A DNA stretch of 60,519 bases from JBDRNO01 sp043811005 (lineage in GTDB: Bacteria > Bacteroidota > Bacteroidia > NORP154), in assembly GCA_043811005.1 (NCBI GenBank), contig JBDRNO010000309.1:1-60519 (forward strand), written 5' to 3'. The notes under the pieces were generated by a model. The model searched no databases. It was not told where the DNA came from and saw only the letters and a list, made by a program, of their open reading frames with translations. Below, piece by piece: positions 51,278 through 60,445 of the stretch. Position numbers and translations under genes: made by a program. Position 1 is the stretch's first letter. Every line of letters starts with the position of its first letter.

Positions 51278-52516
51278 ATGATTGATTTCAAAAAATTCCA
51301 ACTCAACAACGGCTTAAAAGTCATTGTACATGAAGACATGGCAACTCCTCTTGTAGTAGTAAATATTTTATATGACGTAGGTTCCAGGGATGAGCATCCC
51401 GGCAAGACCGGCTTTGCACACCTGTTTGAGCATTTGATGTTTGGCGGGTCGGTTAACATACCTTGTTATGACAAACCCCTGGAAAAAGCAGGCGGGGAAA
51501 ATAATGCATTCACTTCCAGCGACCTGACAAATTATTATTTATCAATCCCTTCCAATAATATTGAAACGGCTTTTTGGCTGGAGTCAGACAGGATGACAGG
51601 CCTGGCTTTTTCAAAAAAGAGTCTTGAAGTTCAAAGGAATGTTGTTATCGAAGAGTTCAAGCAGACCTATTTAAACCAACCTTATGGTGACACCTGGTTG
51701 TTGCTGAAACCCCTGGCATATAAAGTTCATCCCTACCAGTGGTCAACTATAGGTAAAGACATTTCCCATATTGGAAACGCAAGGATGGATGATGTAAAAA
51801 CATTCTATAGTAAATACTATTGCCCCAACAATGCTATAATGGTACTTGCCGGAAATATTGGGTTTGATGAGGCAAAGCGTTTATCCGAAAAGTGGTTTGG
51901 TCCGATCAAGCCAGGCGAAGTGCCTCAAAGGAACCTGCCTGTTGAGCCCAGGCAAACAAAAGCGAGAAAACTGACAGTGAAAAGAGATGTCTCTTTGGAT
52001 GCCATTTACAAAGTATACCATACATGCGCCCGTACAGATAATGAGTTCTATGTTGTGGACCTGCTCTCCGATATATTATCAAGCGGCAACTCTTCCCGGT
52101 TATACAAAGAATTGGTAAAAAACAAAAAATTATTTAGCGATATTGACGCCTATTTATCAGGTGATCTTGATAAGGGCTTGTTCGTAATATCCGGTTACCT
52201 TGTCAAAGGCATTAAAATGGAGGATGCTGAGGCGGGGATTATTGAAGAAATTAACAAAATAAAAAAACTGCCCGTTAAGGAACCCGAACTAACAAAAGTG
52301 AAGAACAAGATAGAATCCACACTGCTGTTTTCCGAGATAAACATCCTGCCCAAAGCCTTTAGCTTAGCTGCTTTTGAATTATTAGGAGATGCTTCTATGA
52401 TAAATGATGAAACGGCAAAGTACAGGGCAGTTACCACGGAGCAAATTCAGCAACAGGCAAATGAGATATTCAGAGATACCAACTGTTCCACGTTGTATTA
52501 TCTATCAAAGCGATAG
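51278..52516 (+). CDS. M16-family zinc peptidase
   Basis: A 412-residue member of the pitrilysin/processing-peptidase family. The inverted zinc motif HxxEH is HLFEHLMF (His48, Glu51, His52), with the third ligand Glu in NVVIEEFKQTY about 75 residues later. GFAHLFEHLMFGGSVNIPCY is highly typical. The second, inactive half-domain carries LSDILSSGNSSRLYKELVKN. There is no obvious signal peptide, so it would act in the cytoplasm or its export is not visible. It ends 18 bases before a strong terminator. Confidence 0.92.
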   Translation: MIDFKKFQLNNGLKVIVHEDMATPLVVVNILYDVGSRDEHPGKTGFAHLFEHLMFGGSVNIPCYDKPLEKAGGENNAFTSSDLTNYYLSIPSNNIETAFWLESDRMTGLAFSKKSLEVQRNVVIEEFKQTYLNQPYGDTWLLLKPLAYKVHPYQWSTIGKDISHIGNARMDDVKTFYSKYYCPNNAIMVLAGNIGFDEAKRLSEKWFGPIKPGEVPQRNLPVEPRQTKARKLTVKRDVSLDAIYKVYHTCARTDNEFYVVDLLSDILSSGNSSRLYKELVKNKKLFSDIDAYLSGDLDKGLFVISGYLVKGIKMEDAEAGIIEEINKIKKLPVKEPELTKVKNKIESTLLFSEINILPKAFSLAAFELLGDASMINDETAKYRAVTTEQIQQQANEIFRDTNCSTLYYLSKR

Positions 52517-52534
52517 TATCGCTTGAATGACCAG

Positions 52535-52571
52535 CTTTCCAAAAGTTTAGAACTTTTGGAAAGCTTTTTGT
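52535..52571 (+). terminator. Rho-independent terminator of the M16 peptidase gene
   Basis: Arms AGCTTTCCAAAAGTT (52535-52549) and AACTTTTGGAAAGCT (52553-52567) are perfect complements with a 3-base loop TAG, followed by a T-run. It lies between convergent genes. The same palindrome occurs inside the LuxC-like gene at 18274-18302. Confidence 0.85.
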
Positions 52572-52579
52572 CAAAATTA

Positions 52580-54766
52580 TTAATTCTCCCCGTAAAATCT
52601 TTCCCCCTTCTCAGCCATTTCTATGAGTCCTTTAGTCGGTTCAAAACGTTTGCCATATTTTTCTGCCAATTCATTACATTCATCTACAAACGTCTTAACA
52701 CCGATCATGTCAATATAAGACATCACACCACCGGTGAATGGAGGAAAGCCCAAACCAAGGATAGAGCCGATATCGGCATCTTCGGGTTTGGTAACTATAT
52801 TTTCTTCAAAAGCTTTTACCGATTCAAGCGCCTGGATATGCAACAGGCGTCTTTTGATCTCTTCAAAATCCGGCTGCTCCGTGGCTAAAGGATAATACCT
52901 GGATATTTCAGGCCATAAATACTTTTTCTCATCCTTGGGATATTCATAAAAACCCTTACCGCCTTTTCTCCCTGTACGCTTAAAGTCTTCAATAAATCTA
53001 TTTAACACTTTGATGGATATTCTTTCATCTTTTTGCCCAATATCCAATTCTGTTTGTTTGATTATTTCATATATCAGTTCAAGGCTCACCTCGTCCGTAA
53101 CAGCCAAAGGGCCAACAGGCATGCCGGCAGCTTTTCCGGCATTCTCGATAAGAGCCGGGGAAACACCTTCGGCAAGACATTCAAAACCTTCAAACATATA
53201 AGTTTCAAAAACCCTTGAAGTATAAAAACCCCTTCCATCGTTAACCACGATAGGGGTTTTCTTAATACGCTTTATGTAATCTATTGACATGGCAATAGCA
53301 TGGTCAGAGGTCTTTTTACCGATGATAATTTCCACCAATCGCATCTTATCAACAGGTGAAAAGAAGTGAAGCCCGATAAAATTCCCGGGTCTTGATGATG
53401 CCTCCGCCAAACCGGTAATAGGCAGGGTTGAAGTATTGGATGCAAATACAGCATCCTCAGACATCACAGCTTCCGACTCTCTGGTAACGGTTGCCTTAAG
53501 TTCCCTGCTCTCAAAAACGGCTTCAATAACCAGGTCGCAACCGGAAATATCCCTGGGGTCAGCAGTTGTATTAATTCTGCTCAGCACTTCATCAATCTTC
53601 TCTTGTGTAATTCTTCCTTTGGAAAGCTGTTTGGATAATAATTTGGACGAATACTGTTTCCCTTTTTCCGCATGCTCTTTTGAAACATCCTTTAACACAA
53701 CATCCAACCCTGCCATTGCCGAAACATAAGCAATGCCTGCACCCATCATCCCGGCACCAAGTATGCCTATCTTTTTAATATCTGTTTCAGGAATACCGGC
53801 AGGTCGCGCTTCTCCCTTATTCGCCTTATTCATGTTAAAAAACAAAGTACGTATCATATTTTTAGCTTCTATTGACAGTACGCACTTCGCAAGGTAACGT
53901 GACTCAACCACAAGCGCCTGGTCAAAAGGTAATTGCAATCCTTCATACATACTGTTCAATATTGCAAGCGGAGCAGGATAATTGCCATAAGTCTTCTTCA
54001 TGAGCAAACCAGCTGTTGCTGCAATTATGTTGGCATTATTTGTGGTATTCACATCACCTCCCGGTATTCTGTACTTTTTCCCGTCCCATGGTTGAACAGC
54101 AAGCGGACTACCTTTTTGAGAGGGCTTGGACGGATGGTCTCCACTCTCCTTTTGGAGAGGGGCAGGGGGTGAGGTAATCCATTCCTTTGCAGCAGGAATC
54201 AATCCCTCACGAGTTTCTACAGTGGCATCAATCATACCCAGATCGAGGGCTTGTTGAGGATTCATGTTCCTGCCTTCCAGGAGAGGCAGTAATGATGGCT
54301 GTATTCCTATCATTCTCGGTAAGCGCTGTGTTCCCCCGCCTCCAGGTAATAATCCCAGCTGCACCTCGGGCAACCCGATCTGAATTTTAGGGTTATTAAC
54401 CGCTATGCGATGATGGCATGCCAGGCAGACCTCATAGCCGCCTCCCAGAGCTGTACCGTTAATGGCAGCAACCACCGGCTTCTCACCGGTTTCCATTTTG
54501 CGAAGAATAGCATGAAACCTGGTGGTTATCGCCATAACCTCCTCAGGTTTTGTTATTGAGATTATCTGGCTTAGGTCACCTCCAACGATAAAATCTTTCT
54601 TGCCGGAAGTAATGATAATTCCCTTAACTGCCTTATCGGCAAGTGCTTCGTCAATTCGCTTTTCAAATGCTTCGATGGATGCTGTATTTATTACGTTAAC
54701 AGCCGAATCAGGCATGTTAAAACTGATGATGGCTATTCCATCCTTGTCTAAATTGTAATTTATCAT
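52580..54766 (-). CDS. fadJ: Fatty-acid oxidation multifunctional enzyme (enoyl-CoA hydratase / 3-hydroxyacyl-CoA dehydrogenase)
   Basis: A 728-residue two-part enzyme performing hydration and then oxidation in beta-oxidation. Residues 1-195 are the hydratase, with the oxyanion-hole glycines in NGTALGGGYEVCLACH and the acid Glu region in GLPEVQLGLLPGGGGTQRLP. The dehydrogenase follows with NAD loop ILGAGMMGAGIAYVSAM and catalytic His in IGLHFFSPVDKMRLVEII; the C-terminal domain has GGKGFYEYP. Residues 198-223 (SPPAPLQKESGDHPSKPSQK, then GSPLAV) are encoded by an interspersed repeat inserted in frame in the linker. The thiolase is encoded upstream on the same strand, with a four-helix-bundle gene between. 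Confidence 0.93.
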   Translation of the reverse strand: MINYNLDKDGIAIISFNMPDSAVNVINTASIEAFEKRIDEALADKAVKGIIITSGKKDFIVGGDLSQIISITKPEEVMAITTRFHAILRKMETGEKPVVAAINGTALGGGYEVCLACHHRIAVNNPKIQIGLPEVQLGLLPGGGGTQRLPRMIGIQPSLLPLLEGRNMNPQQALDLGMIDATVETREGLIPAAKEWITSPPAPLQKESGDHPSKPSQKGSPLAVQPWDGKKYRIPGGDVNTTNNANIIAATAGLLMKKTYGNYPAPLAILNSMYEGLQLPFDQALVVESRYLAKCVLSIEAKNMIRTLFFNMNKANKGEARPAGIPETDIKKIGILGAGMMGAGIAYVSAMAGLDVVLKDVSKEHAEKGKQYSSKLLSKQLSKGRITQEKIDEVLSRINTTADPRDISGCDLVIEAVFESRELKATVTRESEAVMSEDAVFASNTSTLPITGLAEASSRPGNFIGLHFFSPVDKMRLVEIIIGKKTSDHAIAMSIDYIKRIKKTPIVVNDGRGFYTSRVFETYMFEGFECLAEGVSPALIENAGKAAGMPVGPLAVTDEVSLELIYEIIKQTELDIGQKDERISIKVLNRFIEDFKRTGRKGGKGFYEYPKDEKKYLWPEISRYYPLATEQPDFEEIKRRLLHIQALESVKAFEENIVTKPEDADIGSILGLGFPPFTGGVMSYIDMIGVKTFVDECNELAEKYGKRFEPTKGLIEMAEKGERFYGEN
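54098..54175. repeat. CCCTCTCC-type interspersed repeat inserted in frame in fadJ
   Basis: On the minus strand ACCTCACCCC...CCCTCTCCAAAAGGAGAG..GGAGACC corresponds to the elements at about 9133-9170 and 9494-9547. It adds 26 residues rich in Pro, Ser, Lys and Gln to the enzyme without breaking the frame. Confidence 0.75.
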
Positions 54767-54903
54767 AGTTCTATTTTTTTTATGTATTATTTCAATTGAT
54801 CTGAACCGGAGAGGAAGAGAGTGGGGGAAACGGTGAATCGGAGAGAAAACTCAACGTTTCCCCAATTCACCAACTCTCAATTTCTCAACAACCCCAGCTC
54901 AAT

Positions 54904-55284
54904 TTAACGAATAAGCCACTTATCTGGATCGTGGATCATCCTCACAATTTGCCCAATTATCTTTTCATACTTATTGAAAATTCTTTCCATTACCTCTTTC
55001 TCTATATATTTACTTGCGTATGCAAATTCCATCCACACCTGTGATTCACATGCCTCGGTTTCGGAGTCACTTAACTTAGCAACAAATGCGGCTTTATATC
55101 GCCTCTTTCTCCATGCCTCACCAATATTAGCACACACAGACCTAGATGCTTTCCTTGCCTGATCTACCATAGAATACTTTTCCTCAACAGGAAAATCCTT
55201 TGTAATTTCAAATATTTCCATCGCAACTTCAAACGCTGCTTTATAAACTCTCAAATCTCTATATGATTTTATTCTTTCACTCAT
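54904..55284 (-). CDS. Four-helix-bundle protein (S23/23S rRNA intervening-sequence family)
   Basis: A 126-residue helical protein of the family first seen in 23S rRNA intervening sequences. Hallmarks: SYRDLRVYKAAFEVAMEIFE, FPVEEKYSMVDQARKASRSV and CANIGEAWRKRRYKAAFVAK, then KLSDSETEACESQVWMEFA. The biological function of the family is unknown; members are scattered, multicopy, and often sit between unrelated genes. Here it lies between fadJ and the thiolase gene on the same strand and is flanked on both sides by low-complexity repeats, which suggests an insertion that split an older fad operon. Confidence 0.9.
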   Translation of the reverse strand: MSERIKSYRDLRVYKAAFEVAMEIFEITKDFPVEEKYSMVDQARKASRSVCANIGEAWRKRRYKAAFVAKLSDSETEACESQVWMEFAYASKYIEKEVMERIFNKYEKIIGQIVRMIHDPDKWLIR

Positions 55285-55347
55285 AATTTTTGTATTTTTT
55301 AATAACTTATCTCACAGTTTCACCGATTCACAGCTTCCCCCACTCCT

Positions 55348-55476
55348 CGTTTCTCTTTCTCTCTGCTTCCAAGTTTCTCTCTTTCCAAAACTTTCTATTT
55401 TCTCCCAATCCCACACTCCCCGATTCCCCGTTTCTCTTTCTCTCTGCTTCCAAGTTTCTCTATTTCCAAAACTTTC
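55348..55476. repeat. Tandem direct repeat of 48 bp in pyrimidine-rich sequence
   Basis: 55348-55395 and 55429-55476 agree at 47 of 48 positions (period 81), within 200 bases of CTCCGTTTCTCC-type low-complexity DNA reaching about 55530. The reverse-complement purine-rich type fills 22600-22750. An open frame across it (FLSASKF...) is an artefact of the missing stops in this composition. Confidence 0.85.
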
Positions 55477-55571
55477 CATTCTTCCACTCTCCGTTTCTCC
55501 GATTCTCCCACTCTCCGTTTCTCTAGCTCATAATTTCCTCCTAAACTAAGGGCTCAATACACACTTCTAAA

Positions 55572-56780
55572 TTACACGCGTTCTATGACAGTAGCAACCC
55601 CCATTCCTCCGCCTATACACAAGGTTGCCAAACCGGTCTGCTTATCCTGTCTTTCCAGTTCATCCAGAAGTGTTCCCAGGATCATTGTTCCTGTTGCTCC
55701 TAAGGGGTGCCCCATTGCAATAGCTCCTCCATTCACATTTACTTTATCGTATGGCACATCCATCTCATTCATATACCACAATGGTACTACAGCAAATGCT
55801 TCATTAACTTCATACAGGTCAATATCATTTACAGTCATCCTGGCTTTTTTCAGTGCTTTGCGTGAAGCAGGAGCAGGACCGAATAGCATGATAGTAGGTT
55901 CAGAGCCAGCGATAGCAAAAGAACGGATCTTTGCCCTGGCTTTTAAATTTAACTTATTCCCTATATCCTTATTACCAATTAAGGTTAAAGCGGCACCATC
56001 AACTACTCCTGACGAATTGCCGGCATGGTGCATGTGTTTGATAGTTTCCACTTCGGGATATCGCTGTATGGCTACAGAATTAAAGCCGCCCATTTCACCC
56101 ATTTTTTCAAAAGAGGGTTTTAATTCTGCCATAGCTTTAACATTAGTATCAGGGCGTATGGTTTCGTCTTTATCGAGAATAACTAATCCGTTTATATCTT
56201 TTACCGGGATAATGGATTTGTTAAATCTGCCTTCCTCCCATGCATTGGCGGCTCGCTTATGTGATTCTACAGCAAAACCATCAATCTCATCACGACTATA
56301 TCCGTACTTAGTTGCTATCAGGTCTGCTGATATTCCCTGGGGTATCATGTAATGATACATCACCATGTATGGATCATATAATAATGCAAACCCATCGGAC
56401 CCCATGGGAATACGCGACATGGATTCAACACCTCCTGCAACCATTAGATCCGACTGCCCCGACATTATATAGGCAGCAGCATGATTGACTGACTCTAAAC
56501 CGGAGCCGCAAAAACGGTTTAATGTTACTCCTGCTACTTTATCATTGTATCCAGCAGCCATTGCAGCCGTTTTGGCAATGTCTCCACTTTGTCCCCATAT
56601 CTGCGATACACAACCTATGACTGCATCTTCAACATAAGATGTATCCAGATCATTGCGCTCACGGATGGCTTTATAGGTAGTGGTCAATAAATTAAGAGAA
56701 CTTACAACGTGAAGTGCCCCGTCTTTTTTCCCTTTTCCACGCGGTGTTCGCACCGCATCATAAATATATGCTTCATTCAT
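55572..56780 (-). CDS. fadA: Acetyl-CoA C-acyltransferase (thiolase)
   Basis: A 402-residue thiolase cleaving 3-ketoacyl-CoA at the end of each beta-oxidation round. The nucleophilic Cys is in LNRFCGSGLESVNHAAA, the active-site His in NGGAIAMGHPLGATGTMI, and the second Cys in LATLCIGGGMGVATV; NEAFA is also present. Start AYIYDAVRTPRGKGKKDGAL is typical of the degradative type. It is upstream of fadJ on the same strand, 650-800 bases away, so the two were probably once one operon. Confidence 0.95.
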   Translation of the reverse strand: MNEAYIYDAVRTPRGKGKKDGALHVVSSLNLLTTTYKAIRERNDLDTSYVEDAVIGCVSQIWGQSGDIAKTAAMAAGYNDKVAGVTLNRFCGSGLESVNHAAAYIMSGQSDLMVAGGVESMSRIPMGSDGFALLYDPYMVMYHYMIPQGISADLIATKYGYSRDEIDGFAVESHKRAANAWEEGRFNKSIIPVKDINGLVILDKDETIRPDTNVKAMAELKPSFEKMGEMGGFNSVAIQRYPEVETIKHMHHAGNSSGVVDGAALTLIGNKDIGNKLNLKARAKIRSFAIAGSEPTIMLFGPAPASRKALKKARMTVNDIDLYEVNEAFAVVPLWYMNEMDVPYDKVNVNGGAIAMGHPLGATGTMILGTLLDELERQDKQTGLATLCIGGGMGVATVIERV

Positions 56781-57175
56781 TATATCGATTGGTTTTAAAT
56801 AATATTAAGTCATTAATTATCAACAAAATTATTTAGTTTCCTGCCAAATTTCTAGATTTAGGTAACTCATATATCATTTTTGCCAGTTGCCAGCCTTCGC
56901 AGGCCGTAGCCTGCTTTGGCAGGCGAAGGCCAGAAGCGAGCAGCCAAGTGCAAACGACTTCGTCCTTCGGAGAAGGCACTCGCAACATTTTTAATTTCCT
57001 AAGCACTTAATATTAATTGCTTTTTAATCAATTTCCGTAACGATGTTTTCTATTTGCAAATTTATGAACATAAATTGCAAAATGGTTGAAAACTTAAAAA
57101 TTTTATATTTATAATTTTAAATAATTAATATTAAATTCGTGCCGCATTAATCCTATTTTTTGTAAATTATTGATT
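56781..57175. other. Gap with a strong composite palindrome (56893-56930)
   Basis: GCCTTCGC (56893-56900) faces GCGAAGGC (56923-56930), with AGGC...GCCT pairing nested inside. It is followed by CGACTTCGTCCTTCGG-type sequence. The rest is AT-rich without a gene. Confidence 0.6.
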
Positions 57176-57436
57176 ATGAACAAGTTAACGCCTATCTTGT
57201 TATTCTTAATTTTTATATCCTGTGGTGGGCCAAAGAGAGAATGTTCTTTAAAGTATAAAAGCACAGACAAGGTGTATTTAATTAAAGAATCTGTAGAGGC
57301 AGTTGTTAATTATAGAATACACGCTATTTATCATGATAGTACCATTAGTGAATTACCTTGCAGATACAGAGTTTCATATGTGAAAAATGATGGAGAAACT
57401 ATAACTAGATTGGCTTATGAAAATGAAATAAAATAA
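57176..57436 (+). CDS. Small lipoprotein of unknown function
   Basis: An 86-residue protein starting MNKLTPILLFLIFISCGGPK, a lipoprotein leader with the lipid-bearing Cys at residue 16 (FISC). The mature part is about 70 residues, with two further Cys (RECSLKYK and LPCRYRV) that could form a disulfide, and reads as one small beta-sheet (VVNYRIHAIYHDSTIS). I do not recognise a family. The next gene is 540 bases away. Confidence 0.6.
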   Translation: MNKLTPILLFLIFISCGGPKRECSLKYKSTDKVYLIKESVEAVVNYRIHAIYHDSTISELPCRYRVSYVKNDGETITRLAYENEIK

Positions 57437-57978
57437 TAAATACTATTTTTTATAATTACTGAAAACCCGGTTTACTTCTGAACAAATTATCCTTTTACCC
57501 CATCTTTAACAACCTTTTGATACCTGATAATCCCAAAGTTCCTTCTAACCAATAATCTCGACAAGTCTCAATGTTCAAAATCGTCTTTTCGTTTCTCAAT
57601 GAGACGAGACACTCGTCTCTATATTCCATACATTTACTCTGAAAATAGCTCATAATTAGCTGTGTTTTAGTTAGTTGCAACTTGTATTTAACATAATATT
57701 TGAATATACAAACCCGAGTGAACCCTCATGCTATTTTCATAGTTCTTTGTGTACTTTTGTGCATGAGGGTTTCGTATATTACGAACATTCTTACGTACTA
57801 TTTAATATATTCAGGTTCATATAAATACATTTTTCATAATTTTATTTGTGATTTGATAAAATCATACTGGTTTCATCTTCTGCAAGGTTTAAAACATTTT
57901 GCTATTTTTGTGGTGTTTGAATTAAGTAAAAAGAACATAACTTTAAAAATTGATTAATAAACCCTCAAAAACTCATTC
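57437..57978. other. Long gap with two hairpins
   Basis: No gene is supported. Present are GAGACGAG-ACA-CTCGTCTC (57601-57619) and an inverted repeat AACCCTCATGC (57721-57731) / GCATGAGGGTT (57761-57771) with a 29-base loop. The second lies about 200 bases before the giant T9SS cargo gene. Two short open frames across this gap show no recognisable protein pattern. Confidence 0.5.
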
Positions 57979-60309
57979 ATGTCATGCCGTAAAATATCAA
58001 TCTCACTTATATTATTGTTATTATCTGTAGTTGCATTATCTCAGGACACAATTACCTCTATTGCAAATGGCAACTGGATTTCTCCGTTTACCTGGGATTG
58101 CGTTCCATTTCCCTGCATTCCGGAAACTACAGATGTTGTTATTGTAGATCATGCAGTAATCCTTAACACTGACTGGGCAATTAGTACAGGGTCGATCACT
58201 GTCAATCCGGGCGCTTCTCTTATTGAGGATATTTCCGGCAGGATTTTTTACCAGTTTGGCGGTACTTTCTTAAATAACGGTACAGTTGACATCTCAAATA
58301 TTGCATCAACAGGTGGCACTTTTACCAACAATGATTCCCTGCGGATAAATACAGCTTTTTACAATACTATCAATTTTATTAATAACGGGATTATTGCTGA
58401 TGTAGACAGTTTTCTCAATACCGGCTCTTTTACTAATAATTACCTTGCAAACCTTAACATTAGTGACTTTTGGAACACAGGCTCCTGTTCAAATAACGGA
58501 ACTATCCTTATGACCAATTGTGAAAATGATGGGGATTTTACAAATGACGGAATCATTGCCGAAGTTGACAGTTTTGCCAATTTTGGTGTTTTTACTAATA
58601 ATGCCAATGCTGAACTGAACACCAGTAATTTCTGGACTACAGATACTTGCTCAAACAGTGGAACTATCCATGTAACCAATTATGTAAATGATAAAAATTT
58701 TACAAATGACGGGATGCTTGTTTTTGTCAATTTTTATAATACAGGGTCTTTCCAAAACTATGCCGGTGGCAAAATAAGTGCATATGATTTTTGGAATGCC
58801 GGTTCTTTTCAAATTGATAGCAATAGTACATTTAATACATCACATGATTTTTTAAACGGAGATACATTATTCCCAACTTATGATGCTGTATTCATTAATA
58901 ATGGATTCGCAGGAGTCGGGAATGACTGGTATAATTCTGATACAATTAAAGGAACAACCGGGCAGTTCTGTATAAAAAACTATACATACAATTTAGGTTG
59001 GATGAAAGGTTCTTTTGATTTTTGCGATAAAACTCTAATGGCACTTCCTGATAGTGTTGATATTAATACCGGGACTGTTGAAAACAATATTACTTTTTGC
59101 TCTTCTCCCTGCAACATGGTTGCATCAATAACAACAAAAAAGATCAGTTGCTTTGGAATATGTGACGGACAAGCTGTTGTTTCCCCTTATGGCGGCACCC
59201 CACCTTATTCGTTTTTGTGGAGCACCGGGTTAATAACGGATTCAATAAGCGGTTTATGCACGGGTATCTATCAGGTTACAGTCATTGATGCAACTCCTGA
59301 TACGATCCTGGCAAGTATTTTAATAACCGGACCATCTGTTATTGTATTAACAACAAGCAGTACGCAAGCTACATGTGGATATGCCAACGGAACAGCCAGT
59401 GCAAACGTGTCAGGTGGCACTCCCGGCTATTCATATTTATGGGATGATCCCACCAGTCAAACGAACTCTACTGCTACAGGGCTAGCTGCCGGAATTTATT
59501 ATGTTTCCGTCACTGATAATAATACTTGCAATGCAACAGATTCAATTACTATCACCGAACCCCCGGAACTTATCTCAATCATCACAATAATAAATGTTAG
59601 TTGTCCGGGTATTGCCAGTGGGACAGCCAGTGTAAGCGTGTCAGGCGGGACTCCCGGCTATACATATTCATGGGATGATCCTTTTAATCAAACCAACTCT
59701 ACTGCTACCTGGCTTGCTGCCGGAACTTATTCTGTTTCTGTAACTGATAATAATAATTGCAGCACAACGGATCCTGTTACAATTACTGAATCCCCTGAAC
59801 TTGTCTCTGTCATCTCAATTATAGACGCCAGTTGTCCGGATATAGCCGATGGCTCGGCAGTTGTTAGCGTTAGTGGAGGGGTGCCACCATATACTTACGT
59901 ATGGGATCCGCCGGTTGATGGAGGAGATGGTTCAGATGCAGAGAATCTGATAGAAGGAATTTATCTCATTACTGTTACTGATAGTAACAATTGCATTAAA
60001 ACCGATTCTGCCGTGATCAACGTCATTGGAGGGGATGATTGTAAGGAGGAATGGTACATATATTCAGGTATTACTCCCAATGATGACGGGATAGACGATA
60101 CATGGGTGATCAAGGGGCTTGAACAATACAAACCCGTATCATTGATAATTTTCAACAGATGGGGCGATGTTGTTTATGAGTCTGATAATTATAATAATAA
60201 TTGGGATGGTACTAATCAGGAAGGTAAACCGATTCCGGATGGTGTATATTACTTTGCGATTAAAAGAAATGATAAAACGATAAAGGGGTGGGTGAGTGTT
60301 ATACGGTAG
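57979..60309 (+). CDS. Secreted SprB-repeat protein with T9SS type-B sorting domain
   Basis: A 776-residue surface protein. After the signal peptide (ISISLILLLLSVVALSQ) comes the NGNWISPFTWDCVPFPCIPE module common in T9SS cargo, then about ten degenerate units with FTNNG, LNTSNFWNTG and GTIHVTN (about 90-350), which should form a beta-helix or solenoid. Three to four SprB-type repeats follow (about 375-680; GTPGYSYLWDDPTSQTNSTA, TGLAAGIYYVSVTD). The end has GITPNDDGIDDTWVIKGLEQ, FNRWGDVVYES and KGWVSVIR, the gliding-associated sorting domain. No PorP/SprF partner is adjacent in the window. The gene is complete, with tandem octamers just downstream. Confidence 0.9.
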   Translation: MSCRKISISLILLLLSVVALSQDTITSIANGNWISPFTWDCVPFPCIPETTDVVIVDHAVILNTDWAISTGSITVNPGASLIEDISGRIFYQFGGTFLNNGTVDISNIASTGGTFTNNDSLRINTAFYNTINFINNGIIADVDSFLNTGSFTNNYLANLNISDFWNTGSCSNNGTILMTNCENDGDFTNDGIIAEVDSFANFGVFTNNANAELNTSNFWTTDTCSNSGTIHVTNYVNDKNFTNDGMLVFVNFYNTGSFQNYAGGKISAYDFWNAGSFQIDSNSTFNTSHDFLNGDTLFPTYDAVFINNGFAGVGNDWYNSDTIKGTTGQFCIKNYTYNLGWMKGSFDFCDKTLMALPDSVDINTGTVENNITFCSSPCNMVASITTKKISCFGICDGQAVVSPYGGTPPYSFLWSTGLITDSISGLCTGIYQVTVIDATPDTILASILITGPSVIVLTTSSTQATCGYANGTASANVSGGTPGYSYLWDDPTSQTNSTATGLAAGIYYVSVTDNNTCNATDSITITEPPELISIITIINVSCPGIASGTASVSVSGGTPGYTYSWDDPFNQTNSTATWLAAGTYSVSVTDNNNCSTTDPVTITESPELVSVISIIDASCPDIADGSAVVSVSGGVPPYTYVWDPPVDGGDGSDAENLIEGIYLITVTDSNNCIKTDSAVINVIGGDDCKEEWYIYSGITPNDDGIDDTWVIKGLEQYKPVSLIIFNRWGDVVYESDNYNNNWDGTNQEGKPIPDGVYYFAIKRNDKTIKGWVSVIR

Positions 60310-60334
60310 TCAGAAGATGGTTATTGGATGTTGG

Positions 60335-60445
60335 ATGGTTGATTGCTTGGTTGCATGGATGCATGGATGCATGGATGCATGGATGCATGGATGCATGATT
60401 GCATGGATGGTTGGTTGCTTGATTGTTTGGTTGGATGATTGATTA
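60335..60445. repeat. Octanucleotide tandem repeat (GCATGGAT)n
   Basis: About seven near-perfect units of GCATGGAT (about 60353-60410) grade into GATTGCTTGGTTG- and GGTTGGATGATTG-like copies on both sides. It begins 25 bases after the stop of the giant T9SS cargo gene, like the arrays after recQ and pspC. Confidence 0.85.

Noticed and set aside
55290..55526. A 78-codon plus-strand open frame rich in Phe, Ser, Leu and Pro
   Set aside because: It is a translation of the pyrimidine-rich tandem repeats; the repeated peptide FLSASKF simply mirrors the 48-bp direct repeat.
55585..56352. A 255-codon open frame on the plus strand opposite the thiolase gene
   Set aside because: The minus strand encodes an unmistakable thiolase with all catalytic residues; the opposite frame has no recognisable pattern and is a shadow.
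57495..57680. A 61-codon minus-strand frame ending GIKRLLKMG
   Set aside because: No family resemblance, no start context, and it runs across a palindrome; kept as non-coding.
57700..57957. An 85-codon plus-strand frame
   Set aside because: Hydrophobic by base composition only; its first part is the hairpin at 57721-57771.
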